Assembly: GCF_000155675.2 (NCBI RefSeq)
Contig: NC_020911.1
Coordinates: 3,338,501-3,402,500 of the forward strand
DNA from: Octadecabacter antarcticus 307
GTDB lineage: Bacteria > Pseudomonadota > Alphaproteobacteria > Rhodobacterales > Rhodobacteraceae
Direction of reading: 5' to 3'
DNA length: 64,000 bases
The position numbers and the translations under genes were made by a program. Below the pieces are notes generated by a model that was not told the DNA's origin, searched no databases, and worked only from the letters and a program-made list of their open reading frames with translations. This document shows, one piece after another, positions 1 through 8,676 of the stretch (position 1 is the stretch's first letter; every line of letters starts with the position of its first letter).

Positions 1-1047
1 GTCGGTGGCGTCGATACTCACAAAGATCTGCACGTCGCTGCTGTTGTTGATCAAAACGATCAGGTGCTTGGTACGCAAAGCTTTGCCACCACGCGGCAGG
101 GATACAAGCTGATGCTGGCTTGGATGCTATCCTTCGGAAACCTACAACGTATCGGGGTTGAATGCACTGGCAGCTATGGCGCAGGACTTTTGCGATATAT
201 GCAGGCTGCTGGTGTGGACGTCCTAGAGGTAAGCGCACCTGACAAGCTGGACCGAAGACGGCGCGGCAAGAACGATGACTTCGATGCGGAAAGTGCGGCT
301 CACGCAGCCTACGAAAAACGGCGCACAGTAACCCCGCGCAGTCGAGATGGGATGGTGGAATCCCTGCGTGTGCTGAAGGTTTGTCGCAAAACCGCCGTCC
401 AAGCGCGGCGGATTGCACTGCAAATTATCCAGACGACAATCGTTTGCGCGCCTGACCGATTGCGCGACACCCTGCGCAAGATGACCCGCATGCAACTGAT
501 CAGGACTTTAGCAGCCTGGCGTCCTGACCTGACTGCGTTTCGAGATATTGAAGAAGCTTATCGGATAGCTCTCAAATCACTGGCCCGCCGGTATCTTGAA
601 CTGCATGATGAAGTCGCCGAGCTGGACATTATGATCCAAGCAATTGTCACAGATTTGGCCCCAGAGCTGATCGCACGCAACTCAATCGGGTTGAACAGCG
701 CAGCCCAATTGTTGCTGACCGCAGGCGACAATCCTCAACGCCTCCGATCCGAAGCCAGCTTTGCTGCATTGTGTGGTGTCAGCCCAGTTCCTGCCTCATC
801 GGGCAAAACCACACGACACCGCTTGAACCGAGGTGGCGACCGTGCCGCGAACAGTGCGTTACACATCATTGCAATCGGACGGTTGCGGTTGGATACGAAG
901 ACCCAAGAATACGTCGCACGTAGAGTAGCCCCAGGCCATTCAAAGCTAGAAGCGATCCGCTGCCTCAAACGATACATTGCGCGCGAAGTCTTCAACATCA
1001 TCGCGCGTCGCCACAAACAAATAAATCAGGCTCAGATCGCGGCTTGA
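1..1047 (+). CDS. IS110-family transposase (5' end outside window)
   Basis: The frame is open from base 1 (VGGVDTHKDLHVAAVVD) and runs to a TGA at 1045-1047, so the gene starts upstream of the window; GTG 64 is only an internal start. It shows the IS110/IS116/IS902 layout: an N-terminal RuvC-like DEDD domain (Asp in GGVDTHKD, Glu in GVECTGSYG, two Asp in KNDDFDAES) and a C-terminal Tnp_20 domain with the Ser-containing GVSPVPASSGKTTRHRLNRGG region. IS110 enzymes carry out RNA-guided (bridge RNA), site-specific, cut-and-paste-like insertion. No palindromic insert interrupts it and the frame is intact, unlike most IS genes in this window, so it may be active. Confidence 0.85.
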   Translation, partial: VGGVDTHKDLHVAAVVDQNDQVLGTQSFATTRQGYKLMLAWMLSFGNLQRIGVECTGSYGAGLLRYMQAAGVDVLEVSAPDKLDRRRRGKNDDFDAESAAHAAYEKRRTVTPRSRDGMVESLRVLKVCRKTAVQARRIALQIIQTTIVCAPDRLRDTLRKMTRMQLIRTLAAWRPDLTAFRDIEEAYRIALKSLARRYLELHDEVAELDIMIQAIVTDLAPELIARNSIGLNSAAQLLLTAGDNPQRLRSEASFAALCGVSPVPASSGKTTRHRLNRGGDRAANSALHIIAIGRLRLDTKTQEYVARRVAPGHSKLEAIRCLKRYIAREVFNIIARRHKQINQAQIAA

Positions 1048-1063
1048 CACTTAGAAGGGCGTC

Positions 1064-1357
1064 CAGGGCAGCCAATACACTGGCGCAGGCTGGATCACAA
1101 CTTTGACCGAAGCCAACATCAAAATATCAATGGACGGACGCGGCCGCTATCTCGACAATATCTTCATCGAACGCCAGTGGCGATCCCTCAAGCAGGAGGC
1201 CGTTTACTTGCATGAAATCACCGGCGGGTTCCACGCAAAACGGATCATCGATACATGGGTTGGGTTCTACAACTCAGAACGCCCTCACACGGCCCTTGAT
1301 AAGCGAACACCGGACATCGCATACTTTGGCCACGCGGAGATACGAAAATCGGCATGA
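1064..1357 (+). pseudogene. IS3-family transposase OrfB, C-terminal fragment
   Basis: The frame reads QGSQYTGAGWITTLTEANIKISMDGRGRYLDNIFIERQWRSLK and ends ERPHTALDKRTPDIAYF, the C-terminal third of an IS3 OrfB (rve integrase core). The last catalytic Glu lies in DNIFIERQWRSLK. The first two catalytic Asp residues and the whole N-terminus are missing, so this is a dead fragment abutting the IS110 copy. No start codon of its own is credible. Confidence 0.8.
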
Positions 1358-1417
1358 ACATAAATTAGATGCATCTTAGCCAAGCCACATACCTGTCCTG
1401 AAAAGCAGGACCACTTC

Positions 1418-1745
1418 AATCGGCGCGGTCTGTGCTGCCACCATTTTGATAGACCCTCTCATGATTTGCATGCAAATCACTGCCGGGCAGTGGATGACGC
1501 GTCAATCGGGCCAATGGCGAGGAAAATCATTCATTCAGGGCGGCCAGAAAGTAGTGAGGGACGCACTCTATATGCCTGCCCTTGTGGCGATGCGGCACAA
1601 CCCCGATCTCAAGACCAAATACCAAGCCATGATTAAAGCTGGAAAGCCACCAAAAGTCGCCCTTACGACGCTCATGCGAAAGCTCATCGAGCTCGCTAAC
1701 GCCCTCATCAAAGCAAATCGAAATTGGGTGGAAAAGGGGGCTTGA
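1418..1745 (+). pseudogene. IS110-family transposase C-terminal fragment (copy 1)
   Basis: The sequence matches the 3' part of the IS110 copy at 26.1-27.2 kb almost base for base. It covers the IGAVCAATILI segment and then TRQSGQWRGKSFIQGGQKVVRDALYMPALVAMRHNP to NRNWVEKGA. Between these parts lies one palindromic element (1454-1492), whereas the other copy has two elements with about 55 bp of gene between them. The fragment therefore appears to have lost that stretch by recombination between the two elements. It ends at a junction with an IS3 remnant at about 1763, again at a palindromic element. Confidence 0.8.
1454..1492 (+). repeat. IS-nested palindromic element (39 bp), in IS110 copy 1
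   Basis: It has the CCCTCTC 5' end, the stem GATTTGCA/TGCAAATC (8 bp, no loop) and the 3' end CTGCCGGGCAGTG followed by GATG. The left half is identical to the element at 26808-26846. The right flank matches that of the element at 26903-26942, so it is probably a recombinant of the two. Confidence 0.85.
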
Positions 1746-1762
1746 TCAAGACGGATACTTAT

Positions 1763-1803
1763 CCACTGGCCCGGCAGTGCATGTTTACATGCATGAGAGG
1801 GGG
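1763..1803 (-). repeat. IS-nested palindromic element at IS110/IS3 junction
   Basis: On the minus strand it shows the C-run TCTCA, the stem TGCATGT-AA-ACATGCA, and CTGCCGGGCCAGTGG with one extra C. It marks the exact joint between IS110 copy 1 and IS3 copy 1. It occupies the same OrfB site as the element at 18803-18841. Confidence 0.8.
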
Positions 1804-2000
1804 ATACCTTGAAGTCACGTTGGCGGAGGACCTTCTGATAATCGTGAGAACAGTATTGGCTGCCACGATCCGTGTGATGGATGCAGCCTTGAGGCGGAGA
1901 CCGGAACGCTATTGCCATCTCCAGCGCCAGCGCTCTGATCGCCAAGTCCCGCTTCATCCGGTTGCTGTACCACTGATATACCGTTCTGGCGCATCCATTG

Positions 2001-2075
2001 CCCCGTCTCATCGCCGCAAGCGGCGACTGCCGGGCAGCGGGACAGGTAATTGCAAAGCAATCTGCCGAGAGGGGG
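2001..2075. repeat. Composite of two palindromic elements, tail to tail (in IS3 copy 1)
   Basis: A forward unit with the stem TCGCCGC-AA-GCGGCGA is followed at once by a reversed unit with the stem GATTGC/GCAAT. Their 3' ends meet at GCGGGACAGG. The mirror-image composite at 18536-18609 sits at the same site of IS3 copy 2, in the GHxRVGR region of OrfB. Confidence 0.8.
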
Positions 2076-2310
2076 CGGCCCACGCGCCGGTGCCCAATAT
2101 CCAAGCCAATCTCTTTGAGTTCCTCAGTTATGCGCGGCCTGCCATAGCTGTTGAGGCTGAGACGAGATTGTTCTTTGATGTGCGCCAGTGTGACCAGATC
2201 GGACCGCTGTCTGCGGCTGGCAGGACGGCTGCGGAACGGCCGCAAGCCACGAGAACTGACGTTCATGACACGACACATCCGAATGGTGGCGAAACTTTCG
2301 CGGTGTTCTT

Positions 2311-2349
2311 CCCCTCTCATCGATACTGCGTATCGACTGCCGCGCAATG
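2311..2349 (+). repeat. IS-nested palindromic element (in IS3 copy 1)
   Basis: It has CCCCTCTCA, the stem TCGATAC-TGC-GTATCGA, and the 3' end CTGCCGCGCAATG. It joins the OrfA remnant to the start of OrfB, abutting the same OrfB bases as the element at 18258-18299, which has a completely different stem. Confidence 0.8.
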
Positions 2350-2573
2350 GTGTCTCGCGTCGAAGCCGATCATTCTCTTGGGCGAGGCCTAAGTCCTCTT
2401 TCGATACGACATCCCAACACCAAGATCATCCGCAATTTGTTTGCGCTTCAGCCCACGGGTCAGCGCAATGCGTACCGCATCCTTGCCGAATTCGTCCGCT
2501 CTTCTGTGTCCCATAGTTCATCTCCTTTGTTGCAGTAAATGTTATCAAAGGAGCGCCATCAAACCGCGACAGG

Positions 2574-3184
2574 TCAACACAGGATGCCTGGACGGAGACA
2601 AACTTCTGCAGACTTCGCATGCGCCTAAAGCGCAGCATGGCCCGTTCCCGCCTTCGAAATGGCTGGTGTGAATTCTCAGCGCGGTTGTTGAGCCTGCGGC
2701 TAGTTTCCTGCTGGTTGGCGCTGCCAATGACCTTCATCGCAGCGCCATAGGCACGTAGCTTGTCGGTGACAAGAACCTCAACTTTGCCGTGGCGTTTCAT
2801 AGTTTTTCTGAGGAACTTCAATGCTGCTTTACGGTTACGGCGCTTCGTCACATAGCTTTCGAGCACTTCACCCTCATGATCCACGGCCCGCCAAAGATAG
2901 TGCGTCTCACCGTTAATCTTCACGAAAACCTCATCGAGATGCCACTGCCAGTTCGAGTAGGCGCGCATTTGTTTAACGCGCGTCTGGCGTATCCCAGTCG
3001 CGAACAGCGGGCCAAATCTATTCCACCAGAAACGGACTGTTTCGTGGCTAATGTCGATGCCGCGCTCATTCAGTAGGTCCTCCACATTTTGGAGTGAAAG
3101 CGGAAAACGGACATACATCATCACGGCCAAGCGGATGATTTCGGGAGACGTCTTAAAGTAGCGGAAAGGGCTGCGTTTAATCAT
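2574..3184 (-). pseudogene. IS6-family transposase, C-terminally truncated
   Basis: The protein starts MIKRSPFRYFKTSPEIIRLAVMMYVRFPLSLQNVEDLL and carries the IS6/IS26 DDE core: Asp in WHLDEVFVKINGE, Asp in VLVTDKLRAYGAA, and Glu in NNRAENSHQPFRRRERAM. After LQKFVSVQASC the frame runs into the end of IS3 copy 1 (VDLSRFDGAPL), so the last 20-30 residues are lost. The IS6 outer end is probably at 3241, where the minus strand begins GGCACTGTCAGAGG. This IS6 also truncates the beta-oxidation gene at 3314-3559. It contains no palindromic element. Confidence 0.8.
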
Positions 3185-3241
3185 CCCTCTATGCTAAGTC
3201 GCGGCCCTGCCAGCCTCAAGTCAGTTTCCTCTGACAGTGCC
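2576..3241 (-). mobile_element. Truncated IS6-family element
   Basis: It spans the truncated transposase and the surviving terminal repeat (GGCACTGTCAGAGG reading inward from 3241). The opposite end was lost when IS3 copy 1 entered or recombined at about 2575. Confidence 0.65.
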
Positions 3242-3313
3242 CTGTAGAAAACTAATGACGGGTTTTGGGTATTCATAAAGCTTCGTATTCAGCCGATACT
3301 CGTCACGTCAAAA

Positions 3314-3559
3314 CTAACGCCCATAGTCCAGATTACCATTTTGGCCGCTGCGGTACATGTCGGCAATATCACCACCAGAACAAAAGGCCCATATGCCAGC
3401 CGCGTCAATCATCACCAAATCAATGTCTGCGTCGCGCCATTCATCAATTGCGGATTCAATCGCTAACGTCATTTCAGTAGTTAAAGCATTCAGAGCATCG
3501 GGTCGGTTCAGCTTAATGCGCCCCGCGCGCCCTTCGATGCGAATGTCGATATCGCTCAT
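3314..3559 (-). pseudogene. 3-hydroxyisobutyryl-CoA hydrolase / enoyl-CoA hydratase, N-terminal fragment
   Basis: The 81-residue product MSDIDIRIEGRAGRIKLNRPDALNALTTEMTLAIESAIDEW to AFCSGGDIADMYRSGQNGNLDYGR is the N-terminus of a crotonase-fold protein. The FCSGGDIADMY motif forms part of the oxyanion hole and resembles 3-hydroxyisobutyryl-CoA hydrolases (valine degradation), which are normally about 350 residues. The frame stops just before the IS6 junction, so roughly three quarters are missing. The start codon overlaps the stop of the upstream acyl-CoA dehydrogenase (ATGA type), placing it last in the operon. Without the acid-base residues it cannot be active. Confidence 0.8.
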
Positions 3560-4695
3560 TTCGCGATCATCCCGCGACTGACAATCATGCGCATAATCTC
3601 GTTAGTACCTTCAAGAATTTCATGCACGCGCAGATCGCGCACCAACTTTTCTATTCCGTAATCGGCCAGATAGCCGTAGCCGCCATGCAGTTGCAGACAA
3701 TCATTGGCCACGCGGCTGCCCGCCTCGGTCACGAACTTTTTGGCCATGGCACAATGCGCAGCGGCATCGGGCGTACCAGTGTCCAGTTTCCACGCGGCTT
3801 GGTGAAGAAAAACACGCGCGGCCTGCAATTCAATTTCCATGTCCGCCAACCGGAACTGCAACGCTTGAAATTGATCAATGGATTTTCCAAATGCCTTGCG
3901 CTCGGCCATATAAGCCACAGTTTGGGTCAATGCCGCCTGCGCCGCGCCCAGCGAACAGGCCGCGATGTTCAAACGCCCGCCGTTCAGCCCAGCCATCGCA
4001 TATGTAAACCCTTTGCCTTCCTCGCCCACCAGATTGGTCGCAGGAATGTGGCAATCGTCCAATTGCACTTGCCGCGTTGGCTGCGCACGCCAGCCCATTT
4101 TGTCCTCAAGTCCACCAAAAGACAGCCCGTCGGTTTTATCCTCGACGATCACAGTAGAAATGCCTTTGGGCCCGTCATCACCAGTGCGGCACATAACGAT
4201 GTAGGCGCCAGAGTACCCCCCACCCGAAATGAACGCCTTTGTGCCAGTCAGCGCATAACCTTCATTCGTGCGCTCAGCACGGGTTTTGAGGGCCGCAGCG
4301 TCAGACCCGGACCCCGGTTCAGTCAAGCAATAGGACAAGACCATCTCCATGCTGAGGGCACGGGGCAGGAACTGCGCCCGTAGCGCGTCAGAACCGAATT
4401 TATCAATCATTGCCGCGCACATATTGTGGATCGACAAGAACGCCGCAACGGACGGGCAAGACATGCTCAGCGCCTCAAACACCAGCGTTGCATCCAGCCG
4501 TGACAGCCCCGATCCACCGCTTTCTTCGCGCACGTACAACCCGCCAAACCCCAATTCTGCCAGCTTGGGCCACAGGTCTTTCGGGATGTTTTCAGCCTTT
4601 TCCCACGCCTGCGCATTGGGTTTGATATGTTCGTCGCCAAAGGCCTTGGCCATGTCAAAAATCAATGTCTGTTCTTCGCTCAGCGCAAAATCCAT
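3556..4695 (-). CDS. Acyl-CoA dehydrogenase (isobutyryl-CoA dehydrogenase type)
   Basis: This 379-residue FAD flavoprotein oxidises an acyl-CoA to the 2-enoyl-CoA and passes electrons to ETF. It has the normal family length. Visible parts are the N-terminal helical domain (MDFALSEEQTLIFDMAKAF), the middle beta-domain (YCLTEPGSGSDAAALKTRAER, then GTKAFISGGGYSGAYIV), and the C-terminal helical domain (RKAFGKSIDQFQALQFRLADM). LHGGYGYL and the catalytic-base motif VHEILEGTNEIMRMIV are also present. The resemblance is closest to the short/branched-chain isobutyryl-CoA dehydrogenase group, which fits the adjacent 3-hydroxyisobutyryl-CoA hydrolase remnant, but the exact substrate is an inference. 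It lies 3 bp downstream of the SDR gene in the same operon. Confidence 0.9.
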   Translation of the reverse strand: MDFALSEEQTLIFDMAKAFGDEHIKPNAQAWEKAENIPKDLWPKLAELGFGGLYVREESGGSGLSRLDATLVFEALSMSCPSVAAFLSIHNMCAAMIDKFGSDALRAQFLPRALSMEMVLSYCLTEPGSGSDAAALKTRAERTNEGYALTGTKAFISGGGYSGAYIVMCRTGDDGPKGISTVIVEDKTDGLSFGGLEDKMGWRAQPTRQVQLDDCHIPATNLVGEEGKGFTYAMAGLNGGRLNIAACSLGAAQAALTQTVAYMAERKAFGKSIDQFQALQFRLADMEIELQAARVFLHQAAWKLDTGTPDAAAHCAMAKKFVTEAGSRVANDCLQLHGGYGYLADYGIEKLVRDLRVHEILEGTNEIMRMIVSRGMIAK

Positions 4696-4698
4696 GTC

Positions 4699-5460
4699 TT
4701 ACCTCATTGCCAGTCGGGTCGCGCCATCAAGGCGTATGACCGACCCATTTAGGAATGCGTTTTCAATGATATGCAGCGCCAAGGCTGCAAATTCATCTGG
4801 ATCACCAAGGCGTGGTGGAAACGGTATTCCTGCCGCCAGACCATTCTGAATGTCTTGGCTCATGGAGGTCACCATAGGTGTGCCAAATATTCCTGGCGCG
4901 ATGGCCATGACCCGCACACCGCTCCGCGCCAGATCACGCGCCATGGGTAACGTCAGCCCCACGATACCGCCCTTTGACGCCGCATAGGCCACCTGCCCCA
5001 TCTGTCCTTCAAAGGCCGCGATGGATGCCGTGTGAATGATGACGCCGCGTTCTTCACCCACAGGATCTGCGGCCACCATACCCGCCGCACTTTGCGATGC
5101 CACATTAAAACTGCCGACCAGATTGACGTTGATAACCATTTGAAACAGCGCCAAATCATGGGCCTCACCACGCGACACAGTTTTGGCAGCAGGCGCAATC
5201 CCCGCACAATTCACGCAGATGCTTTCCTGGCCGTGCGCACCGCGTGCTTGTGTCAGTGCCGCTGCGACAGATGTAGCATCGATCACATCCGTTTCGTAAA
5301 AATTTGCGCCTATTTCTGCGGCATAGGCCATGCCCTTGTCGGTATCGCGATCGAGTAGCGCCACTTTAACGCCTTTCAGACGCAACGCCGCAGCCACTGC
5401 GGCACCAAGTCCCGATGCGCCGCCAGTGACAACGGCAGCATGATCAGAGCCAAGCTTCAA
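4699..5460 (-). CDS. SDR-family 3-hydroxyacyl-CoA dehydrogenase (type-2 like)
   Basis: This 253-residue short-chain dehydrogenase has the NAD-binding TGGASGLGAAVA motif near residue 12, the VNCAGIA motif, the catalytic Ser in HTASIAAFEGQMG and the YAASKGG motif (Tyr and Lys). The C-terminus IRLDGATRLAMR is typical of HSD17B10/FabG-like 3-hydroxyacyl-CoA dehydrogenases. Within this operon it would oxidise a 3-hydroxyacyl-CoA to the 3-ketoacyl-CoA for the thiolase encoded just upstream. Its start overlaps the thiolase stop by 4 bp, implying translational coupling. The chain-length preference cannot be read from sequence. Confidence 0.85.
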   Translation of the reverse strand: MKLGSDHAAVVTGGASGLGAAVAAALRLKGVKVALLDRDTDKGMAYAAEIGANFYETDVIDATSVAAALTQARGAHGQESICVNCAGIAPAAKTVSRGEAHDLALFQMVINVNLVGSFNVASQSAAGMVAADPVGEERGVIIHTASIAAFEGQMGQVAYAASKGGIVGLTLPMARDLARSGVRVMAIAPGIFGTPMVTSMSQDIQNGLAAGIPFPPRLGDPDEFAALALHIIENAFLNGSVIRLDGATRLAMR

Positions 5461-6632
5461 GGGCGCTCAACTGCGATCGCAGTCCCCTCACCGCCACCAA
5501 TACAAATCGCAGCGATACCACGCTTAAGACCCCGCTTTTCCAGCGCATTCAGCAGGGTCACGATGATCCGTGTTCCCGATGCGCCAATCGGATGACCGAG
5601 CGCACAGGCCCCACCATTTACGTTCATCTTTTCACGCTCAATTCCAAGGTCTTGCATGAAGGCCATCGGTACCACCGCAAAGGCCTCATTGACCTCCCAC
5701 AGATCGACGTCATCGACGCTCCATCCGATACGGGTCAGTAACTTTTGCGTTGCAGGCACCGGTGCTGTTGTGAACCATGCGGGATCTTGCGCATGGCTTG
5801 CATGGCCCACTATGCGGGCCCGCATTGTCAGTCCGCACACCTGAGCGTGCGTCTCACTGGTCAAAACTATCGCCGCCGCCCCGTCTGAAATTGACGATGC
5901 ATTAGCGGCTGTCACAGTACCATCTTTCTTGAAGGCAGGCCGCAACGTAGGGATCTTGTCGGGCCGTGCATTGCCCGGTTGTTCATCAAGCGACACGGTC
6001 ACATCGCCTTTGCGCGACATAACGGTGACGTTGGTGATTTCACCGTCAAACGCACCGGACTTTTGGGCGGCCAATGCGTTTGATAGTGACCCAAGCGCAT
6101 AGGCGTCCTGTGCCTCACGTGTGAACTGATATTGCTCGGCGCAGGCTTCGGCGAATGTGCCCATCAACGCGCCACGCGTGTAAGCGTCTTCAAGCCCGTC
6201 GAGAAACATGTGGTCCTTCATTTCGACATGACCCAACCGCGCACCATCGCGTGTCTTCAACGACAAATACGGCGCACCCGACATGCTTTCCATGCCACCC
6301 GCGATCATCAAGTCTTGGCTACCAGCAATGATCTGGTCATGCGCCGCCATCACTGTTTTCATGCCCGATCCGCAGACCTTGTTTACCGTGCTGCACGGAA
6401 CCGATTGCGGCAATCCAGCGCCCAATGCGGCCTGACGTGCGGGCGCTTGGCCCAATCCTGCGGGCAAAACACAGCCCATCAAGACCTCGTCGACGCCGCC
6501 CGGCGACACGTCTCCATTTTCCAGCGCACCACGAATGGCTGCTGCCCCAAGATCGGTTGCCGTGACGGTGGACAATGCACCTTGAAATCCGCCCATCGGG
6601 GTGCGGGCTGCACCAACAATCACAACCGACAT
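5457..6632 (-). CDS. Acetyl-CoA acetyltransferase / 3-ketoacyl-CoA thiolase
   Basis: This 391-residue thiolase is full length. The nucleophile Cys lies in VNKVCGSGMKTVM (around residue 88), the His in GGACALGHPIGASG, and the second Cys in AAICIGGGEGTAIAVE. The substrate-loop and dimer regions (LMIAGGMESMSGAPY) are present. It cleaves a 3-ketoacyl-CoA to acetyl-CoA plus a shortened acyl-CoA, or condenses two acetyl-CoA. Its place between a CoA-ligase gene and an SDR/acyl-CoA dehydrogenase pair argues for a degradative role. It overlaps both neighbours by a few bases. Confidence 0.9.
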   Translation of the reverse strand: MSVVIVGAARTPMGGFQGALSTVTATDLGAAAIRGALENGDVSPGGVDEVLMGCVLPAGLGQAPARQAALGAGLPQSVPCSTVNKVCGSGMKTVMAAHDQIIAGSQDLMIAGGMESMSGAPYLSLKTRDGARLGHVEMKDHMFLDGLEDAYTRGALMGTFAEACAEQYQFTREAQDAYALGSLSNALAAQKSGAFDGEITNVTVMSRKGDVTVSLDEQPGNARPDKIPTLRPAFKKDGTVTAANASSISDGAAAIVLTSETHAQVCGLTMRARIVGHASHAQDPAWFTTAPVPATQKLLTRIGWSVDDVDLWEVNEAFAVVPMAFMQDLGIEREKMNVNGGACALGHPIGASGTRIIVTLLNALEKRGLKRGIAAICIGGGEGTAIAVERP

Positions 6633-7840
6633 CAGCTGACCTGTCGCAGGTCTGCGATCACGACACCGTCACGCGGAAGCACCCCACGCGAGACAATCTC
6701 GACCTCACCGCGCAACTTTAACACTTCTGAAATGGACGCCGCATAGGCTGCCAAATCGGACCCGTCGGTTTCCAGTTTGACCAGCATAGTATCGGTCTTG
6801 CCGTTATGGCCGACCTCAACTCGGGCGCGATGAATTTCAGGATGGCGTTCAACCAATCGCGCAACCTGTTCGGGGCGAACGAACATACCTTTAACCTTGG
6901 TAGCTTGATCAGCGCGGCCTTTCCAGCCCGCCAAGCGCATGTTCGTGCGGCCACAGTCGGACATGCCCGGTACGATTGCGGACAGATCGCCCGTCGCAAA
7001 TCGGATCAAAGGATAATCGGCATTCAATGCCGTCACGACAACTTCACCGACTTCTCCAATCGGAACCGGATCGCCTGTGCCCGGAGTAACGATTTCAACG
7101 ATTGCGCCTTCATCAATCACCATGGGCGCATCGGCCTGCGTTTCATACGCAATATGGCCCACGTCCGCCGTACCGTAGCATTGCAAACACGTGATGCCGC
7201 GCGCAGCATAGGCTGCACGGACCTGCGGAAACAACGGCCCACCGGACACAACGGCCTTGGTGATATGGCCTAAATCGACGCCCATTTCATCGGCCTTGGC
7301 CAAGATTGCACCCAGATAATCAGGCGTTCCTGCATATGCTGTCACACCAAGATCAACAGCCGCGCGGACCTGCAATTCAGTCTGCCCTGGACCCGCGGCA
7401 AACACCTGAGCGCCAACGGCTATCACCGCGCTTTCAAACATCGCGCCGGCAGGGGTGAAATGATAAGAAAACGTGTTCTGCACCACATCATCTGCACCAA
7501 TACCCGCCGCCCGTAAAAACCGCGCAAATCGCCACCAATCAGGTGTCGACCCACCGGGTTCATAGATCGGCCCCGGCGACTGAAACAGTCGCGTAACACC
7601 GTTCGTCAGAATACCACCAAAGGGCGGTTTTTCAGCCTGCCATTTGCCAAGGTCAGATTTTCGCAGCACGGGAAGATGGCGCAGGTCGGCAAGAGATTGG
7701 ACCTTATCCACACCAGTCAGGCAGCTGTTTTGCGCAGCGTTGATGTGGGCCAACAACGGCAATAGCTGCGCCAGTTGATCGGCCTCGCGCGCATCAGCGG
7801 AGCGGGTTTCCAATTGATCCAAATTACTCATGACAGCCAC
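6632..7840 (-). CDS. PaaK-like (phenylacetate-CoA ligase family) AMP-dependent CoA ligase
   Basis: This 402-residue adenylate-forming enzyme has the phenylacetate-CoA ligase fold. It shows an N-terminal PVLRKSDLGKWQ segment, a P-loop-like SPGPIYEPGGSTPDWWRF region, CYGTADVGHIAYE (the usual YG-T/S-E region) and RFATGDLSAIV (ATP-binding Asp). It ends with a C-terminal lid containing KGRADQATKVKGMFVRPEQV. The usual hinge SGRSDDMxxxRGxN appears as KGRADQATKVKGM. It should activate an aromatic or related carboxylate to its CoA thioester, although the substrate is unknown. An internal Met (MSNLD, 7831) is an alternative start. It overlaps the ABC ATPase gene upstream. Confidence 0.85.
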   Translation of the reverse strand: MAVMSNLDQLETRSADAREADQLAQLLPLLAHINAAQNSCLTGVDKVQSLADLRHLPVLRKSDLGKWQAEKPPFGGILTNGVTRLFQSPGPIYEPGGSTPDWWRFARFLRAAGIGADDVVQNTFSYHFTPAGAMFESAVIAVGAQVFAAGPGQTELQVRAAVDLGVTAYAGTPDYLGAILAKADEMGVDLGHITKAVVSGGPLFPQVRAAYAARGITCLQCYGTADVGHIAYETQADAPMVIDEGAIVEIVTPGTGDPVPIGEVGEVVVTALNADYPLIRFATGDLSAIVPGMSDCGRTNMRLAGWKGRADQATKVKGMFVRPEQVARLVERHPEIHRARVEVGHNGKTDTMLVKLETDGSDLAAYAASISEVLKLRGEVEIVSRGVLPRDGVVIADLRQVS

Positions 7841-8643
7841 CTTTTGCGGCGACGATAGGATCGCACATCACGAAACGATTTGCGCCCCTCCTCCGACATA
7901 CCGAGATAAAATTCTTTGACGTCTGGATTTTCGCGCAGCTCAGAGGCTTTACCGTCCATAACCACGCGACCACTTTCCAGAATGTAGCCGTAGTGCGCAA
8001 ACCGCAGAGCCACGTTTGTGTTCTGTTCGGCCAGCAAAAACGACACACCTTCGTTTTCGTTCAATGATTTAACGATGCCAAAGATCTCTTCGACCAGTTG
8101 CGGGGCTAAGCCCATGCTCGGCTCATCCAGTAAAATTGTTTCGGGTTTGGACATCAACGCTCGCCCAAGTGCCACCATTTGTTGTTCGCCACCTGACGTA
8201 TATCCGGCCTGCGATTTGCGGCGGGTTTTCAGGCGAGGGAAGTATTCATACACCATCTCAAGCGCTTGCGCGGTCTTACCGTCAGTCCGAGTATAGGCTC
8301 CTGTAAGCAGGTTTTCTTCAACAGTGAGGTGTTCAAAACAGTGACGGCCTTCCATCACTTGCACGACACCGCGTTTGACCAAAGCCTCGGGTGATAGATC
8401 CTGCACAAGATCGCCGCGATAATGAATTGATCCTTTGGTGACTTCGCCACGTTCAGATTGCAGCAGGTTAGAAATCGCCTTCAACGTTGTGGTTTTGCCA
8501 GCGCCGTTGCCACCCAGCAGCGCGGTAATCCCTCCCTTTGGCACAGATAGCGACACGCCCTTCAACACAAGAATCACGTGATTGTAGATCACTTCGATAT
8601 TATTGACCTCAAGCAAGGTCTCGGTCTTTGCACTATCCAGCAT
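7828..8643 (-). CDS. Liv-type ABC transporter ATP-binding protein (LivF-like)
   Basis: This 271-residue ATPase has Walker A GGNGAGKTTTLKA, the Q-loop/LivF-type RGVVQVMEGRHCFEHLTV, signature YTSGGEQQMVALGRAL, Walker B ETILLDEPSMGLAP, and an H-loop position occupied by LLAEQNTNVAL (Gln, as is common in LivF). With the LivG-like ATPase it would power the LivH/LivM permease. About 25 basic residues after GMSEEGRKSF extend past the usual end. It lies downstream of the binding-protein gene after a stem-loop, so expression may be partly attenuated relative to that gene. Confidence 0.9.
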   Translation of the reverse strand: MLDSAKTETLLEVNNIEVIYNHVILVLKGVSLSVPKGGITALLGGNGAGKTTTLKAISNLLQSERGEVTKGSIHYRGDLVQDLSPEALVKRGVVQVMEGRHCFEHLTVEENLLTGAYTRTDGKTAQALEMVYEYFPRLKTRRKSQAGYTSGGEQQMVALGRALMSKPETILLDEPSMGLAPQLVEEIFGIVKSLNENEGVSFLLAEQNTNVALRFAHYGYILESGRVVMDGKASELRENPDVKEFYLGMSEEGRKSFRDVRSYRRRKRWLS

Positions 8644-8676
8644 GATGTCCGTACTCCTGCGTTGGGGCCCGTATTG

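Larger units (their letters stand above)
1763..2575 (-). mobile_element. Decayed IS3-family element, copy 1 (OrfA/OrfB remnants)
   Basis: On the minus strand the outer end reads GACCTGTCGCGGTTTGATGG near 2575, matching the end of the copy at 18022-19130. OrfA survives as RIALTRGLKRKQIADDLGVGMS, with a later piece KEDLGLAQENDRLRRET. OrfB survives as EEHRESFATIRMCRVMNVSSRGLRPFRSRP, GRPRITEELKEIGLDIGH and HHTDRGSQYCSHDYQKVLRQ. The OrfA C-terminus and the middle of OrfB (first catalytic Asp) are deleted, and palindromic elements sit at the breakpoints (1763-1803, 2001-2075, 2311-2349). It disrupts the IS6 transposase next to it. Its left end joins IS110 sequence directly at an element. It is non-functional. 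Confidence 0.8.

Noticed and set aside
6132..6746. Large antisense reading frames over the thiolase, acyl-CoA dehydrogenase and putA genes
   Set aside because: They are mirror frames of high-G+C genes with well-supported products on the other strand and have no family resemblance or ribosome-binding sites.
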